Positions 35,739 to 43,790 of a DNA stretch of 64,000 bases are shown here, piece after piece. A program made the position numbers and the translations under genes. Under the pieces are notes generated by a model. It was given only the letters and a program-made list of their open reading frames with translations, ran no database searches and was not told the origin of the DNA. The stretch lies in NCBI GenBank assembly GCA_034423015.1, contig DAOUJG010000012.1, forward strand, positions 1-64,000. The letters run 5' to 3'. The number at the start of each line of letters is the position of its first letter. Positions within the stretch are counted from its first letter, which is position 1. Origin of the DNA: JAGWBJ01 sp034423015. GTDB lineage: Bacteria; Chloroflexota; Dehalococcoidia; Lucifugimonadales; JAGWBF01.

Positions 35739-37385
35739 ATGAAGGCTCAGACCATCGGGTTCGGCGCCCTGGCCGGTGTCTTGCTCACCGTGCCCATGGT
35801 TGCGCTGATGTACCTGGCAGACCAGCTCCTGGACCTCTCGTTCGCACCGTATGACGTTTTCGACTGGATCGCCCGAATTCTCCCCGGGCCGGTGGTGACC
35901 TTCGGCATCGACCTGATGATCGATACCCTGGGAATGCTAGGCCTCGACGTGGCGGCGACGGCCAAGACGGCCGAACACATCCAGGCGGTGCTGGTGTTCG
36001 GCGTCGCCGGAGTCGTTGCAACCATGGTCGTATTCGGAATGGTGAGACGGCTGCGGGCCGGCAGCGCACCCGGTCTGGGTCTCCTGGTGGGCGCTATCGT
36101 GGGCCTGCCGGTGGCGACCATATCGGCAACCATGTCCCCGTCCTCGACCCCTCTGCCCTTCATCTTTCTATGGGTCCTGGGCTTGTTCTGCATCTGGGGC
36201 GTCGCCGCGGCCGTCGCGGCCCGCAGGCTGCTGCCCCAGGTCTCCACGACGGCCGTGGCGTCGGCGGAGCAGGGGGAGACGCGGTCCGTGGAGGTCGTGG
36301 GCAGGCGGCAGTTCCTGATCCAGATAGGCGTGGCCACGGCTTCCATCACCGTCGTTGGCGCCGGCCTTGGACGCGTCCTCGAAATGGACGAGCGCGACCG
36401 CCTGGAAGCCGAGCTGGAGGCGATGAAGACCAACATGCCCAAGGCGGGGCCGATCACCAGCCTGCCCAACGAAGACGACCCCGTCACGCCGGCCCTGGGG
36501 ACGCGGCCGGAGTACACGGCCGTCCGGGACCACTACAAGGTCTTCATCCGCTCGGAGCCGACGGTGATCGACGGCGCGACGTGGACCCTTCCCATCACGG
36601 GCCTGGTGGACAACCCGATGGAGCTGACGCTGGAGGACCTGCGGGCCAGGTACGAAGCCCGCAACGAGTTCGTCACCCTGAGCTGCATCTCCAACCGGGT
36701 GGGCGGGTCGCTGATAGGCACGACCTACTGGACGGGCGCCAGCCTGAAGGACATCCTTGCCGACGTGAAGCCCCAGAGCGACGCCCGGTACCTGTACATA
36801 ACCAGCGGCGACGGGTTCTACGAGACGGTGGACCTGGAGCTGATCGACTCGGACGAACGGATCATGCTGGCGTACAACTGGGACGGCGGACCGATACCCT
36901 TCGACCACGGGTTCCCGCTGCGTATCTGGCTGCCCGACCGGTACGGGATGAAGCAGCCCAAGTGGATCACTGGCATGGAGGTGGTCGGCGAGTACAAGGA
37001 GGGCTACTGGGTCGAACGGGGCTGGTCCGAGGATGCGATAGTCAAGGCCACCTCGGTGATAGATACGGTGGCGGTGGACTCGGTGGTCCAGGACGGCGAC
37101 CGAAGGCTGGTCCCCATCGGCGGAATCTCCTACGCCGGCGCCCGGGGCATCTCCAAGGTGGAGGTGCGTCTGGACGACGAGCCCGAATGGCGGGAGGCGG
37201 AGCTGCGCGCCCCGCTGTCGGAGGTCACGTGGGTGATCTGGCGCTACGATTGGCCGTTCCAGGAAGGGCGCCATGAGTTCCACGTACGCTGCGTGGAGGC
37301 GGACGGCACCCCGCAGACCGAGGAAGACGGCCCGCCCAGACCCGATGGCGCGTCGGGGATCCACACCAGGTCGGCAACGCTGTAG
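35739..37385 (+). CDS. Membrane-anchored sulfite-oxidase-family molybdopterin oxidoreductase
   Basis: A 548-residue protein. The N-terminus has about four membrane helices (residues 1-165), then GRRQFLIQIGVATASITVVG, which looks like an internal Tat-type segment. The molybdopterin domain follows (TLPITGLVDNPMELTLEDL; VTLSCISNRVGGSLIGTTYW with the Mo-ligand Cys; GFPLRIWLPDRYGMKQPKWI). The C-terminus is the Mo-co dimerisation immunoglobulin-like domain (AYAG-type strand ISYAGARGISKVEVRLDD; WVIWRYDW). It would catalyse an oxygen-atom-transfer reaction on the outer face. The membrane part may replace a separate YedZ-type subunit. The start at 35739 follows AAGGGGGGG. No heme partner is adjacent. 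Confidence 0.85.
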   Translation: MKAQTIGFGALAGVLLTVPMVALMYLADQLLDLSFAPYDVFDWIARILPGPVVTFGIDLMIDTLGMLGLDVAATAKTAEHIQAVLVFGVAGVVATMVVFGMVRRLRAGSAPGLGLLVGAIVGLPVATISATMSPSSTPLPFIFLWVLGLFCIWGVAAAVAARRLLPQVSTTAVASAEQGETRSVEVVGRRQFLIQIGVATASITVVGAGLGRVLEMDERDRLEAELEAMKTNMPKAGPITSLPNEDDPVTPALGTRPEYTAVRDHYKVFIRSEPTVIDGATWTLPITGLVDNPMELTLEDLRARYEARNEFVTLSCISNRVGGSLIGTTYWTGASLKDILADVKPQSDARYLYITSGDGFYETVDLELIDSDERIMLAYNWDGGPIPFDHGFPLRIWLPDRYGMKQPKWITGMEVVGEYKEGYWVERGWSEDAIVKATSVIDTVAVDSVVQDGDRRLVPIGGISYAGARGISKVEVRLDDEPEWREAELRAPLSEVTWVIWRYDWPFQEGRHEFHVRCVEADGTPQTEEDGPPRPDGASGIHTRSATL

Positions 37386-37698
37386 CCTGTACCCGGGACC
37401 CGGTCCATGCCACGACGGCGGGCGGGAGTAGCTCGCCCGACTCCCCTCAGGTGGGGTGCTCCGGAGTTGCCGCGACCCCTCTTCCTGTAGGGGGCGGTAC
37501 GGGCCGGAGCGGGCGAAGGCGTTCCCCCGACGGTAGCCGTACTACCGATACGCGATCCGGTCCCCCCGGAGGGGAAGGGCAAGCCGGGTTGACACGAGGT
37601 CAGTCATTCGCCCAATCCGCTTCGTACGCGCCATAGCCGGCCCGCAGGCTGCCGGCGCCCTCAAGCACCGCCATTTCAGGCTCTACTGGATCTCGGGC

Positions 37699-38847
37699 AT
37701 GGGGCTGTCGGCGGCAATGGGGATGCAGTTCCTCATCCTGGGCTGGCTGACGCTGGAGCTCACAGACTCCCCGGCACAGCTTGGGATCGTGATCGCCCTC
37801 TACGGGCTTCCCAACGTGGCCATGCTGGCCTTTGGAGGCCTGTTCGCGGACAGGTTCGACCGGCGCTGGCTGCTGTTCTGCAGCCGCACCATCGTCATGG
37901 GGCTGATCGTCGTGACGGCGACCCTCGCAATCTACGAGCTTGTCTCCACCTGGCACGTGTACGCCATCTCTTTCGTTCTGGGCACGATACAGGGGCTGAG
38001 CCTCCCGGCGCAGATGGCCATAGTGCCGGACATGGTGGACGAAGAGGACATCCTGAGCGCCACGTCGCTGAACATGGCCGTGTACAACGGGGGCCGCATA
38101 CTTGGGCCGGCCCTGGCCGGGGTGATCATCGAGTACGCGGGCATTGGATACGCCCTGTATCTCAACGCTCTCTGTTACGCGGTCAGCGCCACGTTCCTGG
38201 CCCTGCTGACCGGGTTCAGGTCCGGCGGTCAGGCCGCCGACGGGAACGTCCTCGAGGGGCTGGCGGAGGGCCTTCGCTTCGTGGGGTCGACGCCCGTGAC
38301 CCTTACGATGGTGGGGCTGGGCTTCGCCTTCGGGTTCTTCGGGTCATCGTACCTGCAGGTGCTGCCGGCCTTTGCCAAGGAAGTGCTGGAGATGAGCGCC
38401 GACGGGGCAGGCTTTCTGCTCACGATAGCCGGCGTGGGGTCTCTGGCCGGCAGCCTGTTCCTGGCGTCCCTGGGAGACCCCCGGCACAAGAGCCGGCTGG
38501 CGCTGGGCATGATCAGCCTCTTCGGGGTGACGCTGTTCCTGTTCGCCGTATCGCCGGTCTACGTGGTCTCCCTCGTGCTGCTGTTCTTCACGGGAGTGGG
38601 TTTCACCGGCTTCTTTTCAATGGGCACGACGGTGCTGCAGCTCAGCACTCCTCCCCAGCTTCGCGGGCGCATGATGAGCCTGTGGCTCATAGGGGCGGCC
38701 ATGCACTACATGGGCGCGTTGCCCCTGGGGGCGGTCGGCGAATACTGGGGGTGGCCCACGTCACTGGGGGGCGCCGCGCTGATAATGATGGCCTTCGTGG
38801 TCTGGCTGGGCATCCTCAGACCGACGCTGCGCACGCTGAGGGTGTAG
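37699..38847 (+). CDS. MFS transporter (EntS/MFS_3-like); true start probably upstream
   Basis: An about 382-residue major facilitator with 11-12 hydrophobic segments, a GGLFADRFDRRWLL loop motif and NGGRILGPALAGVII in helix 5, as in the MFS_3 group that includes enterobactin exporter EntS. The coordinates use the first canonical ATG (37699). However, the codons just upstream read ALKHRHFRLYWISG, which matches the conserved N-terminal helix of this family, and the frame is open back to a TAG at 37534. No ATG, GTG or TTG lies in that stretch; an ATT at 37606 with GAGG seven bases before it is a possible start. Substrate unknown. Confidence 0.82.
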   Translation: MGLSAAMGMQFLILGWLTLELTDSPAQLGIVIALYGLPNVAMLAFGGLFADRFDRRWLLFCSRTIVMGLIVVTATLAIYELVSTWHVYAISFVLGTIQGLSLPAQMAIVPDMVDEEDILSATSLNMAVYNGGRILGPALAGVIIEYAGIGYALYLNALCYAVSATFLALLTGFRSGGQAADGNVLEGLAEGLRFVGSTPVTLTMVGLGFAFGFFGSSYLQVLPAFAKEVLEMSADGAGFLLTIAGVGSLAGSLFLASLGDPRHKSRLALGMISLFGVTLFLFAVSPVYVVSLVLLFFTGVGFTGFFSMGTTVLQLSTPPQLRGRMMSLWLIGAAMHYMGALPLGAVGEYWGWPTSLGGAALIMMAFVVWLGILRPTLRTLRV

Positions 38848-38857
38848 GGCGGACCCG

Positions 38858-39688
38858 TCACGGCCTGTCGTCGTCGTCCAGACGCCGTTCCAGGCGCTGT
38901 AGGGCGGCCTGGGTAGCCCTGATCTCCCTCAGGAGCTCGTCCCTGGACACCGGGCCGTCCAGCTCACGCAGGCGCTCGACCTTGGCCTCGTCCAGGTTGT
39001 TTATGATGATGGCGATGAAGAGGTTTATGACCACGAAGGTCCCGAGGACCACGAAGCTGACGAAGTACATCCAGGCCATGGAGTGCAGCTCCATGGCGGT
39101 ATACATTATCTCGGTCCAGCCCTCCAGGGTTATGATGTTGAACAGGGTGAGCACCGATATGCCCAGGTTGCGCCAGTGCTCGGGGTCGTGGTCGTGGAAT
39201 AGCTGGTAGCCCATGATGGCGTATATGTAGACCAGAATGCTCATCAGCATCATGACGTGGCCGACGCTGGGGATCGACCGGACCAGCGCGGCGACGATGA
39301 GGCGCAGGTCCTTGACCGTCGAGATGAGCCGAAGCACCCGCAGGAGCCTGGCCAGGCGGGTAATCATGGCAAGCTGGCCGGTGGCCGGCACCAGAGAGAA
39401 CACTATCACCAGGAAGTCGAATACGTTCCACCCGTCCTGGAAATACCGGAGAGGGCGGGGAGACAGGGCCAGCATCTTGAGCAGCGCCTCGACGATGAAT
39501 ACACCCAGCGCCACGTCATATCCCAGCTCCAGCCAGTCGCCGTAGCGCCCCTCGACCAGGGAGGAGGTGCCCAAGCCCAGCAGCGCGGCGTTGGCCAGAA
39601 TGACCGCGATGATGAGGTACTCGAAGCTGCGTGAGTTGACCAGCCGCCCGGTGGCCTGTACCAGTCGTGTCAGGGCCGGTTGTTTCAT
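38858..39688 (-). CDS. NavBac-like voltage-gated ion channel subunit
   Basis: A 276-residue six-helix channel of the bacterial voltage-gated sodium channel type; four subunits would form one channel. S4 carries regularly spaced arginines (TRLARLLRVLRLISTVKDLR). S5 and the pore follow (SVLTLFNIITLEGWTEIMYT), with selectivity filter TLEGW where NaChBac-type channels have TLESW. S6 is VVINLFIAIIINNLDEA. The C-terminal 40 residues (VERLRELDG...IRATQAALQRLERRL) form the expected coiled coil for tetramer assembly. It is convergent with the MFS gene. Ion selectivity cannot be assumed because of the Gly in the filter. Confidence 0.87.
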   Translation of the reverse strand: MKQPALTRLVQATGRLVNSRSFEYLIIAVILANAALLGLGTSSLVEGRYGDWLELGYDVALGVFIVEALLKMLALSPRPLRYFQDGWNVFDFLVIVFSLVPATGQLAMITRLARLLRVLRLISTVKDLRLIVAALVRSIPSVGHVMMLMSILVYIYAIMGYQLFHDHDPEHWRNLGISVLTLFNIITLEGWTEIMYTAMELHSMAWMYFVSFVVLGTFVVINLFIAIIINNLDEAKVERLRELDGPVSRDELLREIRATQAALQRLERRLDDDDRP

Positions 39689-39904
39689 ACCGCTTTACCG
39701 CTGCCTCTAATGCCGTCGGGATAGCTTCCCGCCCGATTATGCCCGCTATTGCGCCGGGTCGTCAAAGCCCCAGCACGCCGGAGTCCCACCGTCTTGCAAC
39801 AGAGAGCTTGTTCCGTACCGTCAATCCGGCCGCGGCCGCCCTTTTCTTGATACGCCGGTTTGTGATAAACACAGTCATCACCTGTCGCCTTGGGAGCGGA
39901 CACA

Positions 39905-40675
39905 GTGAATGTCATCTGGATTGTCGCGGACACCTTTCGCCGGGACCACATCGGCGCCTACGGAAATCCCGGCATCAAGACGCCTTCGTTGGATGCACTG
40001 GCCGCCAAGGCGGTCCGCTTCGACGCGCACTACTCCGCCGCTTTCCCAACCATGCCAACCCGGGCGGACCATCAGACGGGACGGTAAACAATGTCCTTCA
40101 TGGGATGGGAGCCGCTTCCATCGGGAGTCAGCACGCTGGCGGAGATCCTGGCGAGGCACGGCTTTCACACGGCGGCATCCGTCGACACGCCGTACTACCT
40201 CAGAGATGGGATGAACTACGACCGGGGCTTTCAATCTTTCTTCATGAACGCGGGACAGGATACCCTTTGGTCGCTGATTCCCGAACCCGGCTATCACCAT
40301 GAGTCCCTGGACGTGAGGGCCGCGTGGCGCAACGAGGCGGACAGGAACGCACCCAAGACATTCATGGCCGCTATGCGGTGGCTGGAAAGGCACTACAAGG
40401 AGGACTTCTTCCTATACGTCGACACCTGGGACCCGCACGAGCCGTGGGACGCCCCACCTTACTATACCGAGCTGTATTTGTGGAGCCTACTCTACAGCCC
40501 CGTGCCGGGAGTGTCGCAGCTGTACAACCTGCATGACGACCCGAACCAGCTTGACAACGTCATAGAGACGCGGACGGAGGTGGCGTTGGAGCTTCACCGG
40601 ACGCTGGTCCGGTTCATGCGTGAGACCGGAGTCCCGGAGCGGCTGCTCCGGCCTCGGCTGGAGCTCAGGATGTAG
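39905..40675 (+). pseudogene. Sulfatase/alkaline-phosphatase-superfamily gene, nonsense mutation plus internal deletion
   Basis: The N-terminus (NVIWIVADTFRRDHIGAYGN, then PSLDALAAKAVRFD) and AFPTMPTRADHQTGR are typical of this superfamily. The formylglycine position is Thr, so it resembles the non-sulfatase branch. A TAA at 40085-40087 interrupts the frame just after TGR, where relatives usually have Trp. The same frame continues with TMSFMGWEPLPSGVSTLAEI and YVDTWDPHEPWDAPPYYTEL, then jumps to the usual C-terminal region LYNLHDDPNQLDNVI. The middle of the enzyme, including the second metal-site motif (DHG), is missing. At about 255 codons it is roughly half the family length. Clearly nonfunctional unless reassembled. 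Confidence 0.8.
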
Positions 40676-40707
40676 GGCCATTGGTGTCTCTGGGTGGTGA
40701 CGTTATG

Positions 40708-41163
40708 TCAAAACCCGTCCCAGCCGGGCATTTCGGACGCCTGCCGGACCCACTCGGCCATCTGCTCCTCGTCGAGCTTGCCCTCGTAGACGTCGACCCA
40801 ACGCGAGTCCTTGTCCTTGCCCGAGCCGGGCGGGAGGGGCCGCAGCGACGCCCCGTTGAGGAAGGTCACCTTCACGTAGCGGGTGAAGACGTGGCAACTG
40901 ACGAACCAACCCCGGCCCTCGACGCCGTACCAGGGCGAGTTCCACCTGACGGCCTTGCGCACATTGGGCACGGTGCGCACGATGAGGTCGTCCAGCCGGC
41001 GCCCGACGTCACTCTTCCAGCCGGGCATGGCCGCGATGTAGGCCTGCACGGGGGCGTCGCCGTCCCCCTTGGCAATCTGGGGGTTGCCGCCCGAGAGGAG
41101 CACCGGCTTCGACCCGGCCTCCTCGGCGCCCTTCGTCGACTTCCTGGGCGTGTTGCCAGCCAT
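40708..41163 (-). CDS. DUF1801 (YdhG-like) protein
   Basis: A 151-residue soluble protein. Residues about 40-145 carry the DUF1801 pattern: YIAAMPGWKSDVGRRLDDLI, VRKAVRWNSPWYGVEGRGWF, KVTFLNGASLRPLPPG and EEQMAEWVRQA. The fold is the iron-chaperone/frataxin-like YdhG group, whose function is not settled. The ATG at 41163 has TGGAG upstream; the frame is open further up, but the sequence there is Arg/Pro-rich and reads like noncoding DNA. It is convergent with the broken sulfatase. The N-terminal Lys/Ser-rich 30 residues are likely disordered. Confidence 0.82.
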   Translation of the reverse strand: MAGNTPRKSTKGAEEAGSKPVLLSGGNPQIAKGDGDAPVQAYIAAMPGWKSDVGRRLDDLIVRTVPNVRKAVRWNSPWYGVEGRGWFVSCHVFTRYVKVTFLNGASLRPLPPGSGKDKDSRWVDVYEGKLDEEQMAEWVRQASEMPGWDGF

Positions 41164-41529
41164 GGGTTCACTCCATCCGCGCTTCCTGCGCCTGAATGGT
41201 GATCGCACCAACCGGGCTCTCCCGACAACACCGCGGCTTTGTCTCTCCGCTTGAGGCTCCTGCCCTTGCGGCCCAACGAGAGTATGGACCTGCTGGCATC
41301 TGCCGTCCATCTCCATCGAATCCAAGACGGGACCAGACTGGTCGTGCCGGCCTATGAGCACGCCGTTGCAGGGAAACGGAGCCACTCCGGCGATGACGGG
41401 CGCAGCCACGAGTCGAAGCCGCCTCCCCCTCCGCCGGCGGCGCTGCGTGGGCTCCGGGGCTGGCGTGTGTCCCGGCTTTGGCATGGACGGCGGCGGGGTG
41501 GCCGCCGGCCTTGGCGTCGGCTCCGGCGT
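41164..41529. other. 366-base stretch without a supported gene
   Basis: On the minus strand around 41430-41530 a frame reads PEPTPRPAATPPPSMPKPGH, the style of the lipoprotein linkers elsewhere in this window. It has no signal peptide and runs into Arg-rich nonsense. It may be a remnant of a decayed lipoprotein gene. Nothing else is visible. Confidence 0.3.
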
Positions 41530-41931
41530 CTAGGATCTGGCCGGAGCGATGATTTCGCAGTTGGGGCCGCTGGCGCGGCTGAGTCTTCGGTCGAGCGTAA
41601 CCAGCGGACAATCCAGCGTCTCTGCTAGAGCAACGTACCAGGCATCGTAGCTGGTCAGGTTCCCTCGCAAGGCCCACACCCGTTCGGCAAAGGGGGCGAA
41701 AGGAAACAACTCCATGTCAAGCTTCAAAAGGTCGCCATGGGCGGTAGTGGCCTCGATGCGCGATATCTGCTCCGACCGTTCCAACCGGCGTAGTATGTTA
41801 CTGGCTTCGGCTAGAGCCAGCTCCGGCCCAGCCAAACCGCCTTCGACAAGTAGCGACTCCGCCCACTTGCCCTCGTGCCCGGAGTCGACCAGCGCCGCTA
41901 CCAGCACTGATGCGTCGACGACAGACGTCAC
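41530..41931 (-). CDS. vapC: PIN-domain ribonuclease toxin (VapC family)
   Basis: A 133-residue PIN domain. The acidic metal-binding residues are at the expected places: Asp6 (VVDASVLV), Glu42 (LALAEASNIL), Asp96 (TSYDAWYVALAE) and Asp114 (LVTLDRRL). VapC toxins cleave RNA, often initiator tRNA or 23S rRNA. The start overlaps the stop of the antitoxin gene by four bases (ATGA), the classic VapBC arrangement, so the toxin is translationally coupled to its antidote. The target is unknown. Confidence 0.9.
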   Translation of the reverse strand: MTSVVDASVLVAALVDSGHEGKWAESLLVEGGLAGPELALAEASNILRRLERSEQISRIEATTAHGDLLKLDMELFPFAPFAERVWALRGNLTSYDAWYVALAETLDCPLVTLDRRLSRASGPNCEIIAPARS

Positions 41932-42164
41932 GTCCGGTCGGCGTCACGGGCGCGAAGGATACTAGATGGCCGGACGCGGGTTTCCGCCACTGCCTTGCGG
42001 TCCCGGACTCCTCGCAGCCATGCGGCCATGGAGGGTCGAGACGCGATGCGCTCCAACTCTCCACGTAAGAACTCCTGCATGGACTGGCGTTGAAGCGCTG
42101 CACGCGCGGCCAGCTCGTCGCGGACTGCCTCGGGGACACCTCTTATCGTAATCTGTACCGGCAT
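41928..42164 (-). CDS. vapB: Ribbon-helix-helix antitoxin (VapB/FitA type)
   Basis: A 78-residue antitoxin. The N-terminal ribbon-helix-helix VQITIRGVPEAVRDELAARA is of the Arc/FitA type, with SMQEFLRGELERIA as the second helix. The C-terminal tail (VRDRKAVAETRVRPSSILRA) would wrap around the VapC active site. It would repress its own promoter as a VapBC complex. The short region upstream (42165-42313) would hold the operator; no clear dyad was identified. Confidence 0.88.
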   Translation of the reverse strand: MPVQITIRGVPEAVRDELAARAALQRQSMQEFLRGELERIASRPSMAAWLRGVRDRKAVAETRVRPSSILRARDADRT

Positions 42165-42313
42165 GACCGCATTATGCCATCAGGGCATGCACTTTGCAAT
42201 AGCTATCAATCTTGGCGAAGCATCTTGGGCGCTCTCCCAGTGGGGCGGCATAGGGTCTCGCCAGAAGGCCGGGTTAAGCCTGAAGGCAAAGGGTTTCGGT
42301 CTTGTGATGCGAG

Positions 42314-42387
42314 TGGGCGATGACGGGCTCAAACCGCCGACCCTCTAGGCGTGAGACAGACCGCCTGACCAACTGAGCCGATAGCCC
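42314..42387 (-). tRNA. tRNA-Val(CAC)-like gene, degenerate, possibly a pseudo-tRNA
   Basis: This 74-base region aligns with bacterial tRNA-Val: GGGCTAT at the 5' end, a GGCTCAGTTGGTCAG D-arm, GGTCGGCGGTTTGAGCCCGTC for the T-arm region and ATCGCCCA at the 3' end; the anticodon would be CAC. Several conserved features are broken: C at position 8, two D-stem mismatches, a mismatch in the acceptor (T5/C68), one in the anticodon stem and T instead of C at position 56. A clean tRNA-Val(CAC) exists at 52878-52950. It may be a decaying duplicate. Confidence 0.55.
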
Positions 42388-42395
42388 ACTCAGGC

Positions 42396-43112
42396 CTACA
42401 GGCCCCTGGCGAACTGCTCCCGTTGCCAGTTGTAGTCAACGTCGCCTTCATAAAAGCGCTCCGGGTTTTCCACTGCCCAGATCTGCTTGCGGACCAGGTA
42501 GTTGTCCGGGTCCAGTTCCAGCCCCCGGCGCCAGTTGGCGAGCGCCTCCGCTGTCCTGCCTGACTCGTAGAGCTCCAGCCCTTCGCGGAAGAGGGCGTTG
42601 GACTCCGAGTGCCTAGCGTCCAGGACGCCCGCCGGCCCGTCTTCCACCAGCGACTCGCCTTGTCCTGACACCCACCGTTCGAGCATCTCGGCCGTCTCGG
42701 GCCTCCGGATGTCGAAGCCGCCAAGCTGCCTGAAACGCACGGTCCCCTGCTCGTCGATGAGGAATCCGTTCGGGACGGCCTTGAAGCCGTAGAGGTCGCT
42801 AAGGATATTCCTCTGGTCGACCAGCGTGGTGAACGTCGCACCGGCCCTTTCGACGTACCTCCGCGGCCTGTCCTGCCCTTGGGCGTCGATCGCGACCGAC
42901 ACGACCTCGACGCCGCGTCCCCGGTTCTTATCGCTGAATCGCTGCCAACCTGGCAACTGCTCCCTGCACCCTCACCAGGACGCCCACATGAACAGGACGA
43001 CCTTCCTGCCCAGGTAGTTGGAGAGCCTCGCCGAGCCGCCCGACAGGGAGGGAAGCTCGAAGTCCGGGGCCGTGTCACCCGCCGCGATAGTCCTGATGCG
43101 CGATTCGTTCAC
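42396..43112 (-). CDS. Redoxin/TPR protein with in-frame UGA at the redox site: candidate selenoprotein
   Basis: A 238-codon gene with a single in-frame TGA at 42972-42974 (codon 47). The N-terminal part is a peroxiredoxin/TlpA-like thioredoxin fold: APDFELPSLSGG, KVVLFMWASW, then [UGA]-G-C-REQLPGWQRF. The UGA sits where the first redox cysteine follows the Trp. The same frame continues with VEVVSVAIDAQGQ, VPNGFLIDEQGTVRF and a C-terminal TPR unit (ALFREGLELYESGRTAEALA). A hairpin 20 bases after the UGA fits a bacterial SECIS. GTG 43112 is preceded by AGGAGA at seven bases; ATG 43157 is an alternative. If Sec is not used in this organism, this is a pseudogene. Confidence 0.75.
42942..42956 (-). 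promoter_or_regulatory. Candidate bacterial SECIS hairpin for the redoxin UGA at 42972
   Basis: The coding-strand TTGCC-AGGTT-GGCAG forms a 5-bp stem (one T-G pair) with a five-base loop whose second and third bases are G. The loop begins 20 bases after the UGA. Established bacterial SECIS elements lie about 16-37 bases downstream and need a G in the first two loop positions, which is met here. Confidence 0.55.
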
Positions 43113-43177
43113 GTTCAACTCTCCTGTCGAGGCATCTTGGCTGGTGTCACGGGCCATGCCTGGGGGATCGACCTGAG

Positions 43178-43251
43178 TGGGCAGTAGAGGACTCGAACCT
43201 CTGACCCCCTGCGTGTAAAGCAGGTGCTCTAACCGTCTGAGCTAACCGCCC
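43178..43251 (-). tRNA. tRNA-Val(TAC)
   Basis: A 74-base cloverleaf with acceptor GGGCGGT/ACTGCCC (one mismatch pair tolerated), D-arm AGCTCAGACGGTTAGAGC, anticodon stem-loop CCTGC-TTTACAC-GCAGG with anticodon TAC, T-arm GAGG-TTCGAGT-CCTC and discriminator A. U8 and the TTC loop are intact. CCA is not encoded. Confidence 0.92.
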
Positions 43252-43790
43252 GAGAACGCCCATTTAGAAGTGAACCCAGCGGATTCCTCCACCTACCCAG
43301 TATAGACTTTCCCCGAACCGGGATACAACCTTCGGGGCCCTTCTCCCCAACCCCCATCAAGAGGGAAACTTGGACACTTTGTACCTACCTCATACGTAGT
43401 GTGTCTGGTGAAATAGCAGGCAGCGCAGAATTCTGCGCACAGGGAAGCGGGTTGATGAAGACATCGTTATCGGCCGCCGCCTTTATGAGATCTTGGGGTC
43501 AGCTTGGTCAGCACGCCGAGGCCATCCTGATACCTACTCCCAAGAGCCTGTTGGAGGTCAGGCGGCTGGATGACGGCGATGGCGGGACGACCACGCCATC
43601 GCCCCGGGGCCAGGACCACCAGGCCCGCGGCCCCCGAAGCCGGACAGTTAGGCGCTACCAGCGCCCAAGGCGCATCACCCGGTACCCCAATGGAGGGGCG
43701 GGACGAGAGTTAGAGGCTAAAGGGTCTCGAGACATGAAGACGCGGACGATTCCGACACCTCTCACGGTGACGTCCGACCCGCCAGCAGGA
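43252..43790. other. 539-base intergenic stretch, no supported gene
   Basis: An open frame on the plus strand (43401-43928) runs antisense into the WD40 gene and has no domain or hydrophobic pattern, so it is not called. No repeat, terminator or RNA was recognised. It may contain the 3' ends and promoters of the flanking tRNA. Confidence 0.4.

Noticed and set aside
40085..40087. TAA in the sulfatase-like gene as a recoded codon
   Set aside because: UAA is not known to be decoded in such a context, and the gene also has a large deletion, so decay is the simpler explanation.
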